Shown here: positions 29,849 through 34,905 of the stretch, piece by piece
Position numbering within the stretch: the stretch's first letter is position 1
Layout: each line of letters starts with the position of its first letter
From: DATHVR01 sp035461175
Lineage (GTDB): Bacteria; Actinomycetota; Acidimicrobiia; Spongiisociales; ZC4RG35
Assembly: GCA_035461175.1 (NCBI GenBank)
Contig: DATHVR010000060.1
Coordinates: 1 to 34,905, forward strand
DNA: 34,905 nucleotides
Reading direction: 5' to 3'
Notes under the pieces: generated by a model
The model's database searches: none
What the model saw: the letters and a program-made list of their open reading frames with translations, nothing else
Told to the model about the DNA's origin: nothing
Translations under genes and position numbers: made by a program

Positions 29849-31297
29849 TCAGGCCTGAGGGCCGGCCGGCTCCTCCCACCCGACGATCGTGCCAAGCATC
29901 GGCCGACCTGGAAGATCTTTGTCCCGGATGAGTCGAACGACGGCCTCTGCCGGCGAGGCTCCCGCTGCGATCTCACGCGCGAGCTCGGCTACCACCCTGG
30001 GAGCTGCAAAGGAGGTGCCGCTCCAGCGGGCCCATCCCTCGAATCGGTCCGAATCGTAGTTCTCGACGGCCGGTCCGGCGCCGTCGAAGCCTTCGAAGAA
30101 CAGGCTCACGACGTCGACCCCCGGAGCGCACGCCTCGACCCACGGGCCGTAGTTGGTGAACTTCGCCGGCTTTCCTTCATCGTCTATAGCCCCGACGGCG
30201 ATGACGTTGGGAAGCGCGGCGGGAAGCAGCGGCATGCAGGTGGCGTCATTGCCCGCTGATGCAACCACCACGGTGCCGGCATCGTGGAGATCTGAGATCG
30301 CCTTCGATAGAGCGCCCATCCCGGTCGGCGAATAGCCGCCGAACGACAGGTTGACCAGGTGGGGACGCTGGTCGTCGGGCCGCCGGGCAAGACGAGAAAG
30401 AACCTGAGAGATCTCAGCCTCGTCTCCTTCGCCAAATGTGCTGAGGACCTCGATTACCTCGAGCTGACACCCCGGAGCCACCTGTTCGATTACCCCGGCG
30501 ATGAACGTGCCATGGCCGGCCGCCGGATCGAGGAATCCGTCCCCGTCCTCATCGGGCTGGTCGCCACCGCGAGCAGTAATGGCGACGTTTGCCAGGCCCG
30601 TGGGCGGATTCCTCTCGGCCCAACCGGTGTCGAGGATCGCGATCCTCACTCCCGCCACGGCCTGCGCCTGCAGACCCAACGGGGGAGCGGCGGGCCGGGC
30701 CGATGACTCCCGGCTACCCGAGTGCTGACAGGCGGCGTTGGCGAATGGGCTCCGATCGGCGTTGGCGTAGAAGGGGTTGGCATAGAACGGGTTGGCATAG
30801 AACGGATTCGCCGAGGCATCAGCGCCATATCCGCATCCACATCGAGGTACGCATGTGCAACCGGCATTGGCGTAGAAGGGGTTGGCGTAGAAGGGGTTGG
30901 CGTAGAAGGGGTTGGCATAGAAGGGGTTGGCGTAGAACGACTCGGCCTCGGGGTCGGATGGATGCGGCGGGCAGCAAGGAGTGGCGAAGAGGACGTGGTT
31001 CACCTGTGCCGCCACGCCCTGGTCGCGCAGGTGGTCCACGGCCTCCCACACTTCGAAGCTGCCCCGCAGGCGCGTGAACGCCGCGGCGACGGACTCTTCG
31101 TCACGGACGAGGTCAACCCCCTCATCCGAGTCAGCCTGTCGTTCCTCGATCCACAGATGGAGTCGCTCCTCGGCGAAATCGGCTACCTCGTCTCGGATCA
31201 GGATCTCGCCGGGCCGGTACGCAAACGTGCCGCCGGGCCCGAATCTGACCCTTCCCTGCCACGGACCCGTCTCCCGCTCGGGGTCGATCGGAAGCAT
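29849..31297 (-). CDS. Subtilase (S8) with NPFYA pentapeptide repeats and Cys-rich insert
   Basis: This 482-residue protease has no signal peptide. Residues about 20-107 look like a fervidolysin-type pro-region (AYRPGEILIRDEVADF, AAQVNHVLFATP). A repeat insert fills residues 108-190: CC, ESFYA, four NPFYA, a CTCVPRCGC segment, three more NPFYA, a degenerate SPFANA, and C190. The S8 catalytic domain follows with D223 (AILDTGW), H262 (GHGTFIAG), oxyanion N350 (SAGND) and S429 (SGTSFAAP). DEDGDGFLD (249-257) resembles a calcium loop. All catalytic residues are intact, so it should be active. It lies 45 bp downstream of an NB-ARC ATPase gene on the same strand, a likely operon partner. The repeats could be a self-cleavage site, a tether, or a processed peptide; none is proven. 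Confidence 0.9.
   Translation of the reverse strand: MLPIDPERETGPWQGRVRFGPGGTFAYRPGEILIRDEVADFAEERLHLWIEERQADSDEGVDLVRDEESVAAAFTRLRGSFEVWEAVDHLRDQGVAAQVNHVLFATPCCPPHPSDPEAESFYANPFYANPFYANPFYANPFYANAGCTCVPRCGCGYGADASANPFYANPFYANPFYANADRSPFANAACQHSGSRESSARPAAPPLGLQAQAVAGVRIAILDTGWAERNPPTGLANVAITARGGDQPDEDGDGFLDPAAGHGTFIAGVIEQVAPGCQLEVIEVLSTFGEGDEAEISQVLSRLARRPDDQRPHLVNLSFGGYSPTGMGALSKAISDLHDAGTVVVASAGNDATCMPLLPAALPNVIAVGAIDDEGKPAKFTNYGPWVEACAPGVDVVSLFFEGFDGAGPAVENYDSDRFEGWARWSGTSFAAPRVVAELAREIAAGASPAEAVVRLIRDKDLPGRPMLGTIVGWEEPAGPQA
30764..30808 (-). repeat. Tandem 15-bp repeat, block B (three NPFYA units)
   Basis: Three adjacent 15-bp units within the subtilase gene, each encoding NPFYA (residues 164-178). 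They differ only at synonymous positions: AAT/AAC, CCG/CCC and TAT/TAC. Exact peptide identity with silent base changes suggests selection on the peptide. Confidence 0.9.
30869..30943 (-). repeat. Tandem 15-bp repeat, block A (ESFYA plus four NPFYA units)
   Basis: Five 15-bp units (residues 119-143). The first encodes ESFYA and the next four NPFYA; three of the latter are identical in DNA and one differs by a silent TAT. Block A is separated from block B by 60 bases that encode the CxCxxxCxC segment. The near identity suggests recent unit duplication. Confidence 0.9.
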
Positions 31298-31342
31298 TCC
31301 CTGCCCCTTTGTGTTGGTGCCGCTGTCGACACTACCTATGCG

Positions 31343-33955
31343 CTAACGAGGCTGATGGGTGGAAGCCAGAACTTCGTCGGCGGCTTCGATCGAGTCGGGG
31401 AGCGAGCGTGCGGTGCCCCGGGCCGTGGCGTCGTCGAACGCCGCATCTCCCAGGGCGGTTCGGGCTCGAGCGAGCAGAGCGTCGCTCTCGTCGCGGTCAT
31501 CCGTGTACAACTCGAGCCCGATCTCCTCCAGTTGCGCTTCCGCGGCAGCGTGGAGTTCCGCAGCCGTAGCCCACTCTTCCCGCCATCCGGCGATTCGGGC
31601 GGCCACTATCAACGAAAAGGCCACCGGCCCGGGTGTTCCCAGAGCCACGGCCAGAGCCAGGGAAGATCGCTGATGTCGGGCTGCAGCCGGAATGTCCCCG
31701 AGCCTCAGTGCCACCTCGGCGAGGTTCCCGTGGGCAGTGGCCACGTAGCCGTCCCAGCCCAGTCTTTCATTGAGCTCCAGCTCGCGGCGGCAGGCGTCGT
31801 AAGCCGTCTCATAATCTCCGAGGGCAGCCGAGGTAGTTCCCAACAGGTTGTACATCCGGGAGCGAGCCCGGTCGCTGATGGGACGCTCGAGGGCGGCGCG
31901 GGCGATCTCCACCGCTCCGACCAGGTCACCGCGACGTCGGACGATTTCGCCGCGGGTCCGCTCGACGGCGATGTCATCCCACTCCGGTGAGCCACAGGTC
32001 AGCTCGAGATCCTGAGCGATGGAGAGAACTTCCTCGGCTTTCTCGACCTGGCCGGTCCTCAGGTACAGGTAGCTGAGAGTCGTGAGGAGCTCGACCCGGG
32101 TCGGGGATGGCTTCGCGAGTTGGGAGGCGAGTCGCACCAACTCTTCGATTCCATCCAGGAAGGACTGAGTGGCGTCGTGGTATCGGCCGATGACACATGC
32201 GATCTCCTGGGCGGTCTCGGGTTGGTGATCCACCAGGGGCGGGATCAGCGATCGAAGGTTGTCGAGATCGGCCGCCACCAGGCCGACCCAATGTTGGTCG
32301 GCCGGGAGCCACGGCCCTACCCGTTCGAGGAAATACCGAGCGACCTTGGCGGTCACCTCGGCCGTCTCACCGGCGTCGTGGAGAAGTTTGCGGCCGTACC
32401 TACGGATTGTCTCGAGCAGCCCATATCGAGTGTGGTCCGGACCGAAGTGTGGTTCTACGAGCGATCGGTCGACCAGCGAGAAGAGGACGTCGTCCGACCC
32501 CACTCCATCGTCTGGACTCTCGATCGCCGCCTCGGCGGCCTGGCGGGAGAATTTCGACCCGAACACCGCCACCCGGCGTAGGGCCCGCTGCTCGTCGGGG
32601 GCAAGCAGGCGGTAGCTCCAGGAAAGGAGTCCTTCCATCGTTCGGTGCCGCTCCGACATGTCCGGGTCCCGGCTCCTCAGATAGCGAAAGCCATCCTCGA
32701 TGCCCCGATGGATCTCGGATGGTGACTGAGCGGCCAGATGGGCTGCCGCCAACTCGATTAGGAGTGGCAAGCCGTCCAGGTGCCGCACGATGGCGGCGAT
32801 CGCGGGCGCGTTGCCGGTGTTCACGGTGAAGCCCGGACGAACCCGTTCGCCCCGCGCCTGGAACAGGTTCACGGCCGGATAGTCGATCACGGCGTCGGCG
32901 GGGATCGAATGATCGGGCACAGGTAGCGGATCGATGCGCCAGGTTCTTTCGCCCGGCGTGCGGAGCGGTTCGCGACTGGTAGTGACGATGGCCACTTCGG
33001 GGCACTTGGCCCGAAGCATCTCGACCAGCGTCCGGCAGGCCTCGATCAGATGTTCACAGTTGTCGAGGATCACAACTGCTCGCCGGGCCTCGAGGTGTTC
33101 CAGGATGTCATCGGTTCTGACGCCAGCCGTATGGGAAGAGGCGCCTACCGCGTCTGCCACCGCAGCCGCCACCAGATCCGGCTCCACAACGGCGGCCAAC
33201 TCCACCAGCCAGACGCCGTCCCGCCAGTCGGGAGCAATGGTCAGGCCGAGGTCGGCTGCCACCCTCGACTTTCCCACGCCGCCCGGGCCTATGAGCGTGA
33301 GAGCCTGTCGGGCGAGGACGTGGGGGACGAGCTCGTCGATGAGCCCCGCCCGCCCGATGGTGGCGGTCGGCCGCTCGACGATGTTGTGGCGGTCGGCCGG
33401 AGTGGCCCGAAGAGCCGGAAAACTTTCGGCCAAACCCTCTCCGATGACCTGATAGAGACGCACTGGCTGGGCGAAGTCTCGTAGTCGATAGCGCCCGAGG
33501 GGCCGCAGACCCAGCTCCAGGCGTTCCGAGGTCAAGAACACGGTGTCCTGAGAGACGAGTATCTGGCCGCCGTGGCCGGGTTGGATCACCCGGGCCGCCT
33601 GGTGCACGGCAAGAGCGACGTAGGAGTCCCTTCTCGGGGCCGCCAGGCCACTGTGGAGTCCCATCCGCACTTTCACCGTCGCCTGGTCGGGCCACTCGGC
33701 CGCGGAGAGGCCTCGCTGGGCGGCGGCGGCCGCCGTCACGGCGTTGTCGGCGTCGTCGAAGGCGACAAGGAACGAGTCGCCCTCGGTCGAGACCTCGAAG
33801 CCACCGTGTTCGCTCCATACCGACCGGAGGAGCTTGTTGTGGTGTTCGAGCACCTCGACGTATCTCTCACCGAGGCTGCGGAACAGGCGAGTTGAGCCCT
33901 CGATGTCGGTGAACAGGAATGTGATCAATCCCGCCGGCGGCGACCGATTGGCCAT
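31343..33955 (-). CDS. Cyclase-homology/NB-ARC-type ATPase/TPR signalling protein
   Basis: From ATG 33953-33955 the protein has 870 residues; GTG 33970 would add five. Residues about 5-170 are a class III cyclase homology domain with metal aspartates in FLFTDIEGSTRL and TEGDSF. The adenine-recognition lysine is replaced (VSTEGD), and the usual VN is VH (AVHQAARV), as in many actinobacterial relatives, so cyclase activity is doubtful. The STAND/NB-ARC ATPase core (about 205-480) has Walker A GPGGVGKS, Walker B VVILDNCEH, sensor TSREPL and GLPLLIELAAAHL. The remainder is TPR-like helices. There is no C-terminal LuxR HTH. STAND proteins are ligand-triggered switches that oligomerise; the adjacent subtilase is a plausible effector. 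Confidence 0.92.
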   Translation of the reverse strand: MANRSPPAGLITFLFTDIEGSTRLFRSLGERYVEVLEHHNKLLRSVWSEHGGFEVSTEGDSFLVAFDDADNAVTAAAAAQRGLSAAEWPDQATVKVRMGLHSGLAAPRRDSYVALAVHQAARVIQPGHGGQILVSQDTVFLTSERLELGLRPLGRYRLRDFAQPVRLYQVIGEGLAESFPALRATPADRHNIVERPTATIGRAGLIDELVPHVLARQALTLIGPGGVGKSRVAADLGLTIAPDWRDGVWLVELAAVVEPDLVAAAVADAVGASSHTAGVRTDDILEHLEARRAVVILDNCEHLIEACRTLVEMLRAKCPEVAIVTTSREPLRTPGERTWRIDPLPVPDHSIPADAVIDYPAVNLFQARGERVRPGFTVNTGNAPAIAAIVRHLDGLPLLIELAAAHLAAQSPSEIHRGIEDGFRYLRSRDPDMSERHRTMEGLLSWSYRLLAPDEQRALRRVAVFGSKFSRQAAEAAIESPDDGVGSDDVLFSLVDRSLVEPHFGPDHTRYGLLETIRRYGRKLLHDAGETAEVTAKVARYFLERVGPWLPADQHWVGLVAADLDNLRSLIPPLVDHQPETAQEIACVIGRYHDATQSFLDGIEELVRLASQLAKPSPTRVELLTTLSYLYLRTGQVEKAEEVLSIAQDLELTCGSPEWDDIAVERTRGEIVRRRGDLVGAVEIARAALERPISDRARSRMYNLLGTTSAALGDYETAYDACRRELELNERLGWDGYVATAHGNLAEVALRLGDIPAAARHQRSSLALAVALGTPGPVAFSLIVAARIAGWREEWATAAELHAAAEAQLEEIGLELYTDDRDESDALLARARTALGDAAFDDATARGTARSLPDSIEAADEVLASTHQPR

Positions 33956-34034
33956 GGTTGATTGTTCCACATGCCGGGCGCGGGTGCCCGGCGAATAGCA
34001 GATGTGCCTGTCCTCCCGATGTGGGGCTTGCCTC

Positions 34035-34905
34035 TCAGGAGCGAGTTGCCCGTCGGTAGAGGCTCGCGCTCCGACTCCCTACTCGCTCCCAAATCGAGGT
34101 CATGGTGGGCGGATCTTTGTGGAGGTCGATGTCGGCGGTCCAACGATAGGTGGTCGGCCAGCGCCTGAACACCGGTATCAGGGTGGTGACGAGCTTCATC
34201 AGTGCAGGCAGCCTTCGGGCCGGAGCCCACTTGCGAGTCACGTCGAGAGTCAACTCCACCCTCCCGTCTCGGCGCAATGCCCGCCACACCCCTCCGGTTA
34301 TCAGGTCTCCATCCACGTCCACCTTCCACTCCCCATGGAGGGCGCGGTTCTCGTCGAGTTGTCCCAGAGGCGGCAGTGGAGGGGTGAACGACATGCAGGC
34401 CCGGGCCGGGCCTTGGGTCGACGTCACTCCCACGATCCCCGTGCCGGCATCGTCGACCAGGACCGAGCCCGGTGCTTGCGGTTCCACCGTCAGTAGGGGC
34501 CCTGAGCGGTTGTGACAGATGGTGGCAACCGTCAGTGGAGACGCCGTCTTGATCAGGTGACGTCGGTGGATGAACGAACCCGGAAGGGTGCCTGTCGACA
34601 CTCGTCGTCCGTCGATCCGGATCGTTGGAGGTTCGCCGCTGTGGCGCAACAGGTCGAAGCCGTGGAGATAAACCAACATGAGGGAAGTTGGTTGGTCGAT
34701 CCCGCTGCTGACTGGAGCCAGGAGGTCGGCGGCGGATCGACGTTTGCCAGCAGTCCGGTCGTCTACTGATACTTCGACCCGCCTGCCGTCCACATCGGTG
34801 AAGCGCGCATCGGCCGCCGCGCCGTCGCTCCTGATCTCGAGCTGTGCAACCTCGAAGTCCGTCTCGACCCACTGTCCCGTTCCGCCTCCCACGACATACC
34901 GGTCC
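34035..34905 (-). CDS. Unidentified protein, start beyond the right window edge
   Basis: The minus-strand frame ends at TGA 34035-34037 and is open to the window edge, giving about 289 residues; GTG 34890-34892 is one possible start, but sequence before it (DRYVVGGGTGQWV) looks like continuing protein. It is soluble, with no TM segment or signal visible, and rich in beta-strand-like stretches (RVEVSVDDRTA, SLMLVYLHGFDLL, PTIRIDGRRVSTG, GEWKVDVDGDLITGGVW). The C-terminal region has a basic stretch, KWAPARRLPALMK. I do not recognise the family. Its stop is 79 bp upstream of the ATPase start on the same strand, so it may be the first visible gene of the ATPase/subtilase operon. Confidence 0.7.
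   Translation of the reverse strand, partial: DRYVVGGGTGQWVETDFEVAQLEIRSDGAAADARFTDVDGRRVEVSVDDRTAGKRRSAADLLAPVSSGIDQPTSLMLVYLHGFDLLRHSGEPPTIRIDGRRVSTGTLPGSFIHRRHLIKTASPLTVATICHNRSGPLLTVEPQAPGSVLVDDAGTGIVGVTSTQGPARACMSFTPPLPPLGQLDENRALHGEWKVDVDGDLITGGVWRALRRDGRVELTLDVTRKWAPARRLPALMKLVTTLIPVFRRWPTTYRWTADIDLHKDPPTMTSIWERVGSRSASLYRRATRS

Noticed and set aside
30764..30943. Regular short repeats as a CRISPR array
   Set aside because: Units are 15 bp, directly adjacent, and in frame within a protease gene; there are no spacers and no cas genes.
30722..31990. Long plus-strand open frame with repeated Gly-Val-Glu units across the subtilase gene
   Set aside because: It is the antisense image of the 15-bp NPFYA repeats; the minus strand has a complete subtilase with catalytic residues, and the plus frame has no recognisable domain.

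Overview
The window is high-GC DNA with frequent GTG starts, four-base start/stop overlaps, ANTAR and STAS regulators, class III cyclase-type proteins, a LuxR-tailed HD-GYP protein and a GGTTT-N15-GGGTAA stress-type promoter. Together these point to an actinomycetote, possibly an Acidimicrobiia-like lineage; the class-level guess is inference. I recognise no tRNA, rRNA, CRISPR array, insertion sequence or phage gene. Several reading frames are broken (1-262, 3706-4082, 12027-12539, 18573-18695), which means either real decay or base errors in the assembly.

Layout. 1-2241: a broken SRPBCC gene, a 12-G tract, a SAM methyltransferase, and a two-gene membrane protein/XRE regulator operon with a direct-repeat operator over an apparently leaderless promoter. 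2351-7055: a multi-TM sensor-like protein, a frameshifted relative of it, a SulP transporter fused to STAS and cyclic-nucleotide-binding domains, and a small membrane protein. 7359-11816: a membrane-anchored serine hydrolase, an unknown membrane protein, a 51-residue membrane protein, and a two-gene operon ending in a membrane-tethered cupredoxin. 12027-18430: a signalling block made of a decayed alpha/beta-hydrolase, a STAS anti-anti-sigma factor, two GAF-ANTAR proteins, a CsbD-like stress protein with its own sigB/sigF-type promoter, a lipoprotein, an alpha/beta-hydrolase and a GAF-SpoIIE phosphatase. No anti-sigma kinase or sigma factor is present in the window.

18573-22977: a LuxR-type C-terminal relic, two overlapping flavin-reductase-fold genes, an HD-GYP/LuxR fusion, and, after a palindrome, a small membrane protein plus an FAD-dependent monooxygenase. 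22978-23564 has no gene but holds strong hairpins, one of them a diverged copy of the hairpin at 14634-14682. 23565-29053 (minus strand): a second sensor-like membrane protein, an Abhydrolase_9-type membrane hydrolase with a possible 28-codon leader ORF, a CPBP intramembrane protease, and a class III adenylyl cyclase with a MerR-like N-terminus and a complete set of catalytic residues. 29176-29778 is a two-TM protein.

The most unusual locus is 29849-34905 (minus strand): an unidentified protein, a cyclase-homology/NB-ARC/TPR ATPase, and 45 bp downstream a subtilase carrying two blocks of an exact NPFYA pentapeptide repeat (four plus three copies) around a CxCxxxCxC segment, between its pro-region and its intact catalytic domain. 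I regard this ATPase-plus-repeat-protease pair as the best candidate for an undescribed system. A second theme is cAMP: an intact cyclase, a degenerate cyclase-like domain and a transporter with a cyclic-nucleotide-binding domain lie within 30 kb of each other.
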